Shown piece after piece: positions 1 to 9,724 of a stretch of 31,488 nt of DNA. The stretch is from Folioceros fuciformis. Its lineage: Eukaryota > Anthocerotophyta > Anthocerotopsida > Anthocerotales. The stretch covers positions 1-31,488 of the forward strand of contig JBNGIO010003096.1 of the NCBI GenBank assembly GCA_049999805.1, written 5' to 3'. Position 1 is the stretch's first letter. Each line of letters starts with the position of its first letter. The notes beneath the pieces are model-generated. The model saw only the letters and a program-made list of their open reading frames with translations. It was not told the origin of the DNA and did not search any database. Position numbers and translations under genes: made by a program.

Positions 1-70
1 GTCGTCGAGCTCATCGTGCTTCTCTTCGTTTCAAAGTCGTCGAGCTCGTCGTGTTTCTCTTCATTATTCT
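1..70. repeat. 35-bp tandem duplication at window edge
   Basis: A unit beginning GTCGTCGAGCTC occurs at 1-35 and again at 36-70 with a few substitutions. It may continue to the left outside the window. No coding function is evident. Confidence 0.7.
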
Positions 71-369
71 CGTTTTGGAAATGCTTCACCCACAAGTACG
101 GCTCAAAATTTATCTCAAGCTAGGCATAAGGACCATGTAGTTAGCACATTTTCAAGCCCCCATGCATACCTTAGTCTACTTTACCTTTGCTGATTTCGTG
201 GATGTGGATATGGAAGGGCACGAGGATGGGAATGGGAATGAGGAGAGCAAGGTTTTAAGTGTTGGTGAATACCTACTAAGGAAGATAAAAAATACGGGCA
301 ACAAAAGTTGGTTTTTCCATAAAACCCTAAATCTATGGAGAAACTTGTTTTAGAAGGAGCGATAGTTTA

Positions 370-800
370 GGCATTAGGGGTAGACTCTTGTGAACAAAAA
401 TGAATAAGAAGGGTACTAATCGTACACTCTTATGCACATGGGAATATAGAATAGGGTAGTGACTAAGGGTACACTCTTGTGTACAAGGGTGAATAAGATG
501 GGTATTAAGGGTAGGCTCTTATGTACGAGAGTCAATAGGGCAAGCATTAGGGGTAGACTCTTGTGCACAAGAATGAATTGATAAAGGATTAGGAGTCAAG
601 TCTTGTACACAAAATGAATAGGATAGGCATTAGGGGTAATCTCTTTTCCAAAGAAGTGAGTAGGATAGATGTTAGGGGTAGGCTCTTGTGCACAAAAGAG
701 AATAGAATAGACATAAAGGGTAGACTCCTATAGGGTACATGTTACAGATGGATACTCTTGTGCACAAGAGTGAATAAGATAGGCATAAAGAGGGGCATTA
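370..800. repeat. 42-bp minisatellite, about 9-10 degenerate copies
   Basis: The core AGACTCTTGTGCAC followed by AAGAGTGAATAG and a GGCATTAGGGGT-like tail recurs through this stretch. The 'ACTCTT' anchor falls near 384, 426, 473, 515, 557, 599, 640, 682, 724 and 754. The spacing is almost always 41-42 bp, with one 47-bp step and a truncated last step of 30. Copies differ by scattered substitutions, so the array is old. Reading frames inside it are short and closed, so I do not treat it as coding. Confidence 0.85.
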
Positions 801-1407
801 AGTGTAGAGTAACAACATAAAAGGATGTACAAGGTCAAACAAAGGGTGTGACCTTTTATGAAATGATATGCTTCCAACCATCAAATAAATGGTAAGTAAT
901 GAAATTAGGTTTGGTTAGTATTAATTAGGTTAACTAACTAGATATTATAACAGGAGTGTCTATACTCAAAGGACAGCCATAAAAATTGTGTTTGTTTCCT
1001 GCCCCCATATTTCCTGAGCTTTCTATCTAGGGTCACCCTATATTACACAAAGAAAATAAAACTACGATATGGTATTTAACTTTTTTTAAGATATTTATAA
1101 ATTCTTAAATACAAGACATGAAATTGATATGAATTGTTTGCATTGTAATTTTCCCGTGGGGTATTGTCTATGGCTGCCACTTACTAGAGCCAGTGGTGTT
1201 GCCACATCCAAGACTTAGCCTTGCCTACAGGTAGAGCAGGACCTCGGGCACAAGGGAGGATCATCCTCCCTGCCCACTTCGGTATGCGATAGAGGCATGT
1301 AAATACAGTACATACATATGTACGTATCGATCTAGCTATCAACCTACTTAATGTGCCTCATTTTTGGAGATCGGTCTTTGTGAAATGGCCACGGTATGGT
1401 CACTTGA
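801..1407. other. AT-rich intergenic stretch upstream of the PPR gene
   Basis: No gene is supported here. The first part is AT-rich. From about 1180 it becomes more GC-balanced, with a small inverted repeat GGGAGGA-TCA-TCCTCCC at 1254-1270 and an alternating purine/pyrimidine run around 1300-1330. It probably contains the promoter and 5' leader of the PPR gene, but no defined promoter element can be assigned. An in-frame TGA lies at 1405-1407 directly before the chosen ATG. Confidence 0.5.
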
Positions 1408-3993
1408 ATGGTCATGGATAGAGCAGGAGGTTGTCGGGTTTACAGCGATTGTACGAGCCGTTCCCGCTCACCTCACTTCAAGGACTCAACCCCTGGGAGA
1501 CAATCAGTCCTTCAGTGCAGCAGTGTAACTATCCAAGCAGCTCAACTTCAGAAAAGACCTGTTGGTGAGGATGGACTTTCCACCGATCGTCGTTGCTATG
1601 AGCAGGAGCTCCTGTGGCAACAATTCTTTCTGGAACCTACCATGTGGTGGGACAACAGACGAGATAAGAAGAGCTCCCGCTCGCCTGACTTCCGGCGTAA
1701 AGGATCTCGAGAGGTCCTCTGGTTAAACAGTTTGTTCAAGCCAGCTTGGGTGAATGAGAAGCTCGTTTCTTGGGATGTCCAGATGGGTCATGGTGCCTCT
1801 CCTTCTGAATGGAGCTTTGCAGGTAGGCCCGGGCATGGCAGGCGTGCAGAATCGGAAGTGAGCGCCGTAACTCCAGCAACCGTGAGCGAGTTATGTCAGC
1901 AGGGGAAGCTTACTGAAGCCGTTGGAGCGTTGGAAGCTCTAGCGACAGCAGACTGTCCTATTTCTGTGTCTGTGTTTTACACTGTGCTAAAACTGTGTAC
2001 AGCTAAGGGGGATCTGGTTGCAGGGCAACAAGTGCATGATCTCACTGTCAAACTCGGGTACCAGTCCAATACATTCTTAGGGAACCATATCTTGCGCATG
2101 TATGCATGTGGAGGATGGCTACAGGAGGCGATGGACGTGTTCACCAGGGTAGGCACACCAGATGCTTTCATGTGGGGCTCCATAATCTCCGCACATGCTA
2201 AACATGGGAAGCCTAACGAGGCCATACAATTGTACCATCAGATGCGTAGGTCAGGTGTGAAGAAGGATGCGCACGTCTTTGTAGCAGCACTCCAAGCGTG
2301 TGCACTCGCCGCCGACTTGGAATCTGGCAGCCAAGTGCACCAGGATTTTCTTCAGAGTGGCATTCCTCCTAACTTGTTTGTTGGCACCTGCTTGGTGGAC
2401 ATGTATGCAAAATGTGGCGAACTGCAAGATGCACGCCGGGCCTTTGACAGTTTAGCCGCGAAAAATATAGCCGCATGGACAGCCCTGATCGGTGGGTATG
2501 CTCAGCAAGGGCTCGGTCAAGAGGCGCTTGTTCTATATGGGCAAATGGAGCAGGAGGGTCTGTTTGTGGGTAACGCTCTTACTTTTGCTTGCCTTCTGAA
2601 GGCCTGTGCCAGCACTGGTGCCATACATAAGGGCCGGCAGCTGCACTCGCAGATTGTGGAAAGTGGGCAGCTGGATAACATCGTGTTGGGTAACTGCCTG
2701 GTGGACATGTATGCGAAATGTGGCAAACTGAACGATGCACTCCACGTTTTCGACAGCTTGCCCAGAAAGGACGTGGTGACATGGAATGCCCTGATTTCGG
2801 GATATGCACGGCAAGGGCTTGAGGAAGAAGCGCTTGTTGTGTATGGTCTAATGGAGCGGGAGAGTCTGATAGTGGCTGATCATGTTACTTTTGCTTGCCT
2901 TCTGAAGGCCTGCGCAAGTGCGGGTGCCATACAGATGGGCAAGCACCTGCACTCACAGATTGTTGAAAGAGGACTGCTAGATAACATAATGCTGGGTACC
3001 TGCCTGGTGGACATGTACGCCAAATGTGGCGATCTGAAAGAGGCACGCCAGGTTTTTGACAGCTTGACCTCAAAAAATGTGGTGACATGGACGGTGCTGA
3101 TAGCTGGGTGTGGGACTTGTGATGATGGTCACAAGGGACTGGCTTATTTTGAGGAGATGTTAGTCGCTGGTGTTCAGCCGGATGATGCTACTTTCACTTG
3201 TCTTTTAGTAGCATGCAGTCATGGGGGACTCGTGGATGAGGGTCGGAAGCTCTTTAGTTCTATGGCTGAACACCACGGCATCAAACCCACTATGGAGCAC
3301 TACACTTGCATGGTCGATCTTCTTGGGCGTGCAGGCCATTTAGACGAGGCAGAGAACATGCTGTCCTCATGTGGGAGCCAAAGCAATGTTGTGGGATTGA
3401 CGTCTTTACTGAACGCTAGCAAGAGTCACGGGGATGTAGAGAGAGCGACACGGTGTTTTGAAAGGCTCGTTAGACTGGAGCCTCAACGTGCGTCGGCATA
3501 TGTGCTCATGGCCAATGCCTATGCAGATGCAGGTAGGTGGGCCGATGCAGAGAGGATCGAAACACAGAGGACGGTAGCAGGAGCTTACAAGAAACCTGCA
3601 TTAGCAAGCATTGAGGTGGAAAAGCGGGTGCATACATTCGCGGTGGGAGAAAACAGAGATGATATTGCGCTGGGGGTGGAAAGCATAAATTCGCGTCTGA
3701 AGCAGGAAGGAGGCCACGTACCACACACGAAGTTGGTGTTGAGGCCTCTGTGTGAGAAGGAAAAGGAAGATGTGCTTTGCGGGCATGCTGAAAAGCTGGC
3801 TCTGGCTTTTGGTCTTCTGAACACTCCAAGTGGAACGCCTCTGCTGGTAACGAAGAATCTACGCATGTGCAGTGACTGCCACACTTCCACGGAGATTATG
3901 TCAAGGGTTGAAAAGAGGGTCATCGTTGTAAGGGATGGATATCGTGCACATCGATTCTCCGCCGGTTTTTGCAGCTGTAAGGGCCGACCGTGA
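1408..3993 (+). CDS. PLS-type PPR-DYW protein with N-terminal PDF-like motif (putative organellar C-to-U RNA-editing factor)
   Basis: This single open frame of 861 residues starts at the first ATG after an in-frame TGA; an upstream exon cannot be excluded. Residues 66-126 resemble the about 50-residue PDF motif of plant OSB organellar ssDNA-binding proteins (WWDN at 80-83, SPDF at 92-95, LWLNS, KPAWV). PPR repeats follow from about 150 to 690, with three 'VDMYAKCG' units of PLS type. An E-type region, a KKPALASIEVE stretch in place of the PG box, and a DYW deaminase-like domain complete the protein. Catalytic and zinc positions visible are HAE at 793-795 and CSDCH at 821-825, with a second set H848 and CSC at 855-857. 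The family binds organellar transcripts and deaminates cytidine. The C-terminus reads CSCKGRP, so the terminal Asp-Tyr-Trp is missing. Organelle targeting is expected from the family, and the first 60 residues are Arg/Ser-rich. Confidence 0.94.
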   Translation: MVMDRAGGCRVYSDCTSRSRSPHFKDSTPGRQSVLQCSSVTIQAAQLQKRPVGEDGLSTDRRCYEQELLWQQFFLEPTMWWDNRRDKKSSRSPDFRRKGSREVLWLNSLFKPAWVNEKLVSWDVQMGHGASPSEWSFAGRPGHGRRAESEVSAVTPATVSELCQQGKLTEAVGALEALATADCPISVSVFYTVLKLCTAKGDLVAGQQVHDLTVKLGYQSNTFLGNHILRMYACGGWLQEAMDVFTRVGTPDAFMWGSIISAHAKHGKPNEAIQLYHQMRRSGVKKDAHVFVAALQACALAADLESGSQVHQDFLQSGIPPNLFVGTCLVDMYAKCGELQDARRAFDSLAAKNIAAWTALIGGYAQQGLGQEALVLYGQMEQEGLFVGNALTFACLLKACASTGAIHKGRQLHSQIVESGQLDNIVLGNCLVDMYAKCGKLNDALHVFDSLPRKDVVTWNALISGYARQGLEEEALVVYGLMERESLIVADHVTFACLLKACASAGAIQMGKHLHSQIVERGLLDNIMLGTCLVDMYAKCGDLKEARQVFDSLTSKNVVTWTVLIAGCGTCDDGHKGLAYFEEMLVAGVQPDDATFTCLLVACSHGGLVDEGRKLFSSMAEHHGIKPTMEHYTCMVDLLGRAGHLDEAENMLSSCGSQSNVVGLTSLLNASKSHGDVERATRCFERLVRLEPQRASAYVLMANAYADAGRWADAERIETQRTVAGAYKKPALASIEVEKRVHTFAVGENRDDIALGVESINSRLKQEGGHVPHTKLVLRPLCEKEKEDVLCGHAEKLALAFGLLNTPSGTPLLVTKNLRMCSDCHTSTEIMSRVEKRVIVVRDGYRAHRFSAGFCSCKGRP
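2519..3130 (+). repeat. 306-bp internal duplication of a PLS repeat triplet inside the PPR gene
   Basis: The segment beginning near 2519 (GAGGCGCTTGTTCTATATGG) is closely repeated near 2825. The block ACTTTTGCTTGCCTTCTGAA occurs at 2581 and again at 2887, exactly 306 bp (102 codons) apart, the length of one P-L-S triplet. The copies remain much closer to each other than to the other repeats of the protein, suggesting recent unequal crossing-over or conversion within the gene. Confidence 0.8.
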
Positions 3994-4607
3994 GCGCGAA
4001 GAACTAGAACGACAAAGCGGGGGGCCTGGTAAGGCGAACTGTTCCGTTTCACGCGGAATTGGCGCTGTAAGACTGAGACTGTGAACCGTGAGCACTAGAG
4101 CAACTAACTGATAGGCGGCGCCTGGGGCCGACGGTCGGGTAGATACGTATCCCTGTAATGCACTGTACTGTAACATCTTCTCCAGCACTCTCGAGGGGTA
4201 GTGCAGTGCCCGCTGTATTGCGAGTCTTGTAGCAGACGCAGCTTCAAGTCGTTGGGCACAATGCGACACAATTGCCCTTGTCATTAAGTCACTTCATTTC
4301 TCCCTTCGCCGTGCTGTGCTAGCACGTCAGATGCCCTATGGTATAACCCCTTGCAAAAGAACAGACACCGACCCGATTGCTTGCAGTTCGGTAACAAGGA
4401 TTTTCGATGTTTTCTCATAACTCAACCAGGAGAAGAATTAGTCAACTTTGATCGGGATGTCCCATGTAGTGTGACTGTGTGCCTGACCTCAAAATCAGGG
4501 CAAGAGGATGCCGGGAGCAATCTGGGAGGAGACCCTCAGAGTTTGAAAAAACTTGTCACCATGACGCATACAGGCAGGCATGTGAACACCTAGGCAGTAA
4601 ACTAGTC
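3994..4607. other. Intergenic region between convergent PPR and Expp1-like genes
   Basis: The PPR gene (+) and the next gene (-) converge on this stretch, so it should hold both 3' untranslated regions and polyadenylation signals. No clear AATAAA cluster can be assigned. The short open frames here show no recognisable product. Confidence 0.5.
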
Positions 4608-6066
4608 TTATTCTACCTTCTCGACGGGCACCGGTATTCCCGTGTCTATGACATTATCCTTCACAAATCTGCGAGAGGAGAGAGAGCACGCATCGATAAA
4701 AGAAGAAGGCACAATAAACACAAGCACATTCTCAGTCTGACGATACATGCAAACACTTCTAACCTGGCTAGTTTATCCTGAGATGACTGAAGTATGGTAA
4801 GTGAAGTGATTAGGAAGAAAACAAAAGCTGCAATGTCCACACGACCATCAGGATAAGATAAGCGAGTCACAATCCCAGGTGCCCGTCAATAGTGCTATCA
4901 AAATGAACTTCACTGGAAGCTGAGGCACGAATCTCTTTACCAGAACCAAAAAGGACGTAAAAACCACCCTCCACATCGATTTCCGATTTATCCTCCCTAG
5001 ATGAGGAACCCCGCATACACTCAGTGAGTAAGCAGCATAGATCACGGCAATGGAAACCTTGGAGACCGAGGGATGAAAGCGTATATTACCAGACGTAATG
5101 AACGAGAAGATGCTTGGGCCATCTGTTCGAGTCCCAAAATTCCATCTTCACGTCTGGATGCTCGTTAAGATCTGCAATTATCAAGTGGGACAGTTGAAAG
5201 ATGTCCTACTAGCTCACAAGAACACATCATGTCAAGATTGCAAAGTCTAGAATATCCGGTAGAATAGGGACATACACTTCTCAGGCACGTCCCCAACTTT
5301 TGCTGTCACACCTACCAAGTCTCCTCCAGTGTGTTTCTGCATGTGTTATGACAATGAGCATCCTACTAGAAAACATCAGGCGCGGGTGCTCAGAAAATTG
5401 GCTGCTCTGGAACAGACTCACCAGGGTTACATGTATCATGGTTACATTTGGGCTTCTCCTTCCATAGACAAGCAGCCAAGGTGTGGAAAATTTCTCAGTC
5501 CCAAACTGCAGGGCTCTGCAAAACTCAAAGAAAACTGCGAAGGTCACAGATAAAAGACAGCAGCATTTTCCATTCGTCTTGCGGCCATGAACTGCCTCTA
5601 CCCTACAAAGAAAACCTTACTCACAATTTGACCTCATCCGATCCGGTATAGCCGACTGGCTTGGGAACAGGCACTACCACCTGGAGTACACATCAAAAGC
5701 AAGTGAGCAACGAGGTTGACCGAGCGACGCTTCAAGGTTGCGTAGATGGACGATATGGTGCCTGACTCACCTCCTTGTTTATACCAAAGCGCGGACAGTG
5801 CCGTCCTAGTTGATCGTGCCACTCTGTTCTGTACTGCAAGAAAGCAAAGACTCAGGAAGGTTCAAAATTGGAGCTTTCGAACCAAATTCGAAAGCTCTGC
5901 TGTCTAACCCGATCGGAGAAACACTTACATTGTGATACTGGCCCTTCAGCGACATCGGCACGACGTCTCCTGGGGCGTAAGCTGCGCAAAGCAGCAGTGA
6001 AGCAAGGGACACCAGGGCCCCGACCAGAAACCGAATCCATCCTCCCATGCTTGCGCTCCTGTTCAC
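4608..6066 (-). CDS. Nine-exon gene for a signal-peptide, single-pass membrane protein (Expp1-like family)
   Basis: Exons, read on the minus strand, are 6066-5929, 5833-5771, 5680-5625, 5515-5422, 5336-5276, 5171-5090, 4996-4941, 4827-4764 and 4668-4608. Every intron is GT-AG, 85-113 bp long, and the frame holds throughout to TAA at 4608. The product is about 224 residues; a second in-frame ATG at 6048 would remove six. It has a signal peptide (WIRFLVGALVSLASLLLCAA), then APGDVVPMS, TEWHDQLGRHCPRFG, VPVPKPVGYTG, GTEKF-PWLLV, GVTAKV and HPDVKMEFWD-RWPKHLLVHY. A membrane segment follows (GGFYVLFGSAFVFFLITSLT, about 176-196), then a basic tail QSSQDKLARFV. I recall the same motif order in a conserved plant family annotated 'Expp1'. 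Its role is unknown; a secretory-pathway membrane location with a lumenal body and short cytosolic tail is inferred. No defect is seen. Confidence 0.88.
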
Positions 6067-6950
6067 CCAGCTTCCAAGTCTATTGAGTAGATGATTCGGG
6101 AGTCCGCCCGATCAGTCACGAGGTCACAGCTCGCCCTTTCATGAATCTGTAAGCAAGTTTTAACCCTGTGTGAACAGCGTTTAACCCGCTGTGAGCAAAC
6201 GTCTCTTTTTGGGAACAGCGACCGAGATGGGTCCTCTCTCCGCTGCTCTCGTGATCACAAGTGATAGATTCATGCCATCAGCTTACGAACTTCATTTGCA
6301 CAGACAACTGATCTTTGATTTCCTCCCATGGTGTGCAGCATGCTTGGAACGATCCAAACCTCGCTGTCTCCTGAATCCGACTGTGAAAGGTGGCCTCCTG
6401 TCGCGAGGTGTGAGCTGAAGGTTTCTATGATGCCCATCACGAGCAGGAAACAGTCAGCCAGCACTTCGTCAGAGATGATTCAAGGAGCAGTGTCGGCATG
6501 GTGGGCAGCTGGAGCCTAGGCCCAGGCATCGTTCGTATCTGGTTGTGGGGTGTCGGAATGCGGTAGGATGGAGACACAGTTGTCCTATGATTAGATAGGT
6601 GCTGGTGTCCAAGCCTAGTGGCACAAGATTGAGCCAGGGATATGTGGCTGGCTTGGAGGGCTGTCGTTGTATCTTCATCCATTTCAGGACGCCGGCGCCA
6701 TAGGGGCGCAGCCTGAAATTCTCTTCTGCTTGAGCAAGGGAGGGGAAGAGGGCACATGGCGATGCCGTTGGTTTGGCCTCCACCCAGCATGCCACTTCCA
6801 GATTCTTCCACCTCGGGGGTCACATCTGCTCGCAACGTTTGTTGGCACAAGAGAGGCTTGAAGAGCCATGGAGCCTTTCAGGAGCAGCTGGGGCTCAGCA
6901 AGTCGGAGCTTGCCCAGTGGGATGCTGCGTTGCCGCGTGGGACCGAGTTC
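6067..6950. other. Intergenic region between the Expp1-like gene and the decayed PPR paralogue
   Basis: This holds the presumed 5' flank of the Expp1-like gene (-) and DNA preceding the PPR remnant (+). It is moderately GC-rich, with several overlapping short open frames on both strands. None resembles a known protein and none has a consistent reading across the stretch. I see no PDF-motif module here, unlike the corresponding position in the intact PPR gene. Confidence 0.5.
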
Positions 6951-9064
6951 AGGTCCCACGGTTGAGGCCTCGGTGAGGCAATGCGAGGAGGCGGAGCTGG
7001 GCGAGGCTGTTGATGCGTTGGATGTTCTGGTCCAGCAGCGGGGTATCGAATGTTAAAGAGGTGCGTGGCGCGGAATGACCTTGCGTTGGGGAGGCGGGTT
7101 CATGGTCTTACTGTCGTTAGTGGGTATGAAGGCAAGGCCTTCCTAGGCAATCACATGATTGGGATGTATGCTGGTCATGGCAAATTGGAGGAGGCAGTGC
7201 AGGTCTTCACCGAAGTGTCCAGCCCCAATGTCTACATGTGATCCTCTATCATCTTTGCGCATACCCGACATGGGCAGTCCAGGGAGGCTGTAGCCCTGTA
7301 TCGGCGGATGCGAGAGGCTGCGAGTGTGGAGCCTGATGATTGTATCTTCGTGGCAGCCCTAACGGCCTGTGCCTCAGCACATGACCTGGACTCTGGCAAG
7401 CAGGTGCGTGCTGATGTAGTGGCAACTGGTGGAGAGGGGTCTGCTCAACATGTATGCTAAGTGCGGGCAACTTGGGTGATGCTCGCGAGGTGTTCGATAG
7501 CCTGCCCAGGAGGGATGTGGTGACATCGAATACCACGATGGCCGGATACAATCAGCAGGGGCTCGGGCAAAGAGGCTCTGACCCGGCACTCAAGGATGCA
7601 ACAGGAGGGCACAACGAGGCCTGATCATGTCACGTTTGTGGGTCTTCTCTAAGCCTGTTCCAGTCTTGGAGCCCTTCACGAGGGCAAGCACCTTCACTTG
7701 CAGATTCGTGAAAGAGCTTCAAGCTAACGTTTTTGTTGGCAGCTGCCTGGTGGATATGTACTCCAAATGTTGGGGTCTGGACGATGCTCGCGACGTGTTC
7801 GACAGATTGCCCACAGGAAATGTGGTGACATAAACAGCCATGCTTGCAGCATATTCTAAGCAGGGGCTTGGGCGTGAAGCCCTGGCTCTGTATGCCAGTA
7901 TGCAACGTGAGGGCATCACTCCCAGTAATCGTGTTGCATATGTGTGCCGGCTTCAAGCATACGCTAGCGTGGGGCGCTGCAGCAAGGGCAGAAGCTTCAG
8001 TCGCAGATCCACGATAGAGGTCTTCAAGCTGATGACTTCATTGCCAGCTGCCTGGTGGACATTTATGCAAAATGTTGGAGCTTGGAGCATGCTTACGAAG
8101 TGTTTCAAAGGCTACCTAAAAGAGACGTGGTGATATGGAACGCTCTCCTTACCAGCATAACCAGCTAGTAAGGAGAGCGGAACATAGTGACGGTCACACT
8201 GCCATTTAGGGTTTAGCATATGCCGATGCTTGAGGATGGTGTGAAGCCAAATGAGACAAGCTTCTTGTGTCTCCTTGCGGCATGCCGTCACTCTGGGCTG
8301 CTGCATGAGGGCCGTCGGTTTTTCAAGATGATGATTGACGATTGTGGTATTATCCCCACCGATTCTCACCACAACTGTATAGTTGATCTCCTTGGTCGTG
8401 CAGGCAAGCTGGATGAGGCTATTCATCTTCTACAAACCACATCCTTTTTGGATAAGTTGATGGGCTGGACAGCGTTGCTGATCGCGTGTAAAAGCCACGG
8501 TGATGTAGAGCGTGGACGACGATGTTTTGAGCATCTTGTAGAACTACGAGCAGTGCGAGTTCTTACTCGCTGTTGGGGAACATTTATGCGAATGCAGGCA
8601 TGTGGGGCGATGTGGATAGGATAGAGAGGTTGAGAAAGTCAGCAGGTGCTAGGAAGAAGCCTGCAAAGGCATGCATCGAAGTAAAGGGTGATGTGCACGA
8701 GTTCACCGTAGGGGGAGACAGATCTGATCTGACGGATCATCCAAGGTGAGGAGCATGAATATGAGATTGAAGGAGGAAGGCGGCCACTTGCCACAAACGC
8801 AGCTGGTGTTGAGGCCCATTTCTGAGAAGGAAAAGGAGGATGCACTGTGTGGGCATCCTGAGAAACTAGCCTTACCCTATGGTCTGCTGAATACACCAGT
8901 TGGCACAACTTTGATTGTCACCAAAAATCTTGTCATGTTCAATGACTGTCACGATAGCTCTAAGATCATGTCACACTGTCGAGAAGCGAGAGATCATAGT
9001 AAGAGATGCACATCGGATACTTCGGTGCCAAAACGGCTCTTGTTCATGTAGAGACGGATTTTGA
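6951..9064 (+). pseudogene. Decayed PPR-DYW paralogue
   Basis: Three-frame reading recovers, in order, matches to the intact gene at 1408-3993: QCEEAELGEAVDALDVL (6976-7026), LGRRVHGLTVVSGY, FLGNHMIGMYAGHGKLEEA, FDRLPTGNVVT, YASMQREGITPS, LLAACRHSGLLHEGRRFF, LLGRAGKLDEAIHLL, a KKPAKACIEVKGDVHEFTVG block (8653-8712), CGHPEKLALPYGLLNTP and a terminal CSCRDGF before TGA at 9062-9064. Disabling changes include TGA at 7239-7241 and TAA at 7831-7833, both replacing a conserved Trp, plus several frameshifts (for example near 7050, 7430, 7570, 8150 and 8975). One zinc ligand of the CxxC motif is lost (MFNDC for MCSDC). The last residues keep CSCRD, closer to a normal DYW end than the intact gene. It is a tandem relative of the intact gene, on the same strand, separated by the Expp1-like gene. 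Confidence 0.9.
8141..8179. repeat. Perfect 12-bp inverted repeat inside the PPR pseudogene
   Basis: CGCTCTCCTTAC at 8141-8152 and its exact reverse complement at 8168-8179 flank a 15-nt loop. It sits just after the VVIWN codons of the pseudogene, at the point where alignment to the intact gene breaks down. No transcription terminator role is expected in a plant genome. It looks like a mutation scar. Confidence 0.85.
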
Positions 9065-9724
9065 TGTAAGTCATGGGCCTCCTAATGGCATGTCCGGTAC
9101 TCTCAGCAAAAGCTTTATAAAGCTCGTTGCAGCGCGCCTAGCGCAGGCAGGCTCTCACATGGCCCGTGCAGCTAGCTGCAGTTTTCTTGCACAGAAGAAT
9201 GCCAGGAGTAAGGGATCTGGCATCCTCCGGTTGCTCGGCGGCCATGACTTCTGAAGAGATCACTAGGTGGTTCCCTATATTGGGTTCTGGGCAAGCCCAG
9301 ACTTTTAAAGAACAGTGTTGGTGGCGGTTTCTCATGTCCAACCCCAATTGCTCTGATCCGTAGAATCTCCTTCGCAAGTACAAGATTTTCCTCTCAACGG
9401 GAAGGTTAACCCAGTGGCTTCCACGAGGCAGACCAGGTCTTCTGCTCAAAACATTTGTCTTGTTCAATCATAGCATACATGTCATGGAGATTTTGACCAG
9501 GCGCCTTGCTATCGTTTCCAGTATCCGTGGCAGCGGAAGACCGAACTGAGCTTTGTAAGGTCGGCGAGGTCATGCAAGGGTTCCAAGCACCAGCTAAACA
9601 GTTCAGTTTGTTGTGCACCTCACCTTCCGAGAGTACAGTATGATGGGCACAAAATGGCAACCGGACCTGTTGTGGACCCAACAAAGTGGTGGGTATGCAG
9701 GGATCTGAGGAGTCGCAGCTCATG
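9065..9724. other. Spacer between the PPR pseudogene and the orphan PDF module
   Basis: Short open frames exist on both strands, but none resembles a known family. By position it corresponds to the 3' flank of the pseudogene and the 5' flank of the next PPR copy. No repeat or RNA gene was seen. Confidence 0.45.

Noticed and set aside
1821-1850. Possible short intron between the PDF module and the PPR repeats (GCAGGTAGG...GGCAG)
   Set aside because: It would be far below a workable plant intron size, and the frame is open across it.
5103-5137. TGTTCGAGTCCC-like stretch resembling a tRNA T-arm
   Set aside because: It falls within exon 6 of the Expp1-like gene on the other strand, and no acceptor stem or anticodon arm surrounds it.
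7239-7833. Possibility that pseudogene stops are repaired by organelle-type RNA editing
   Set aside because: The gene is nuclear, U-to-C change of TGA or TAA would not restore Trp, and frameshifts are also present.
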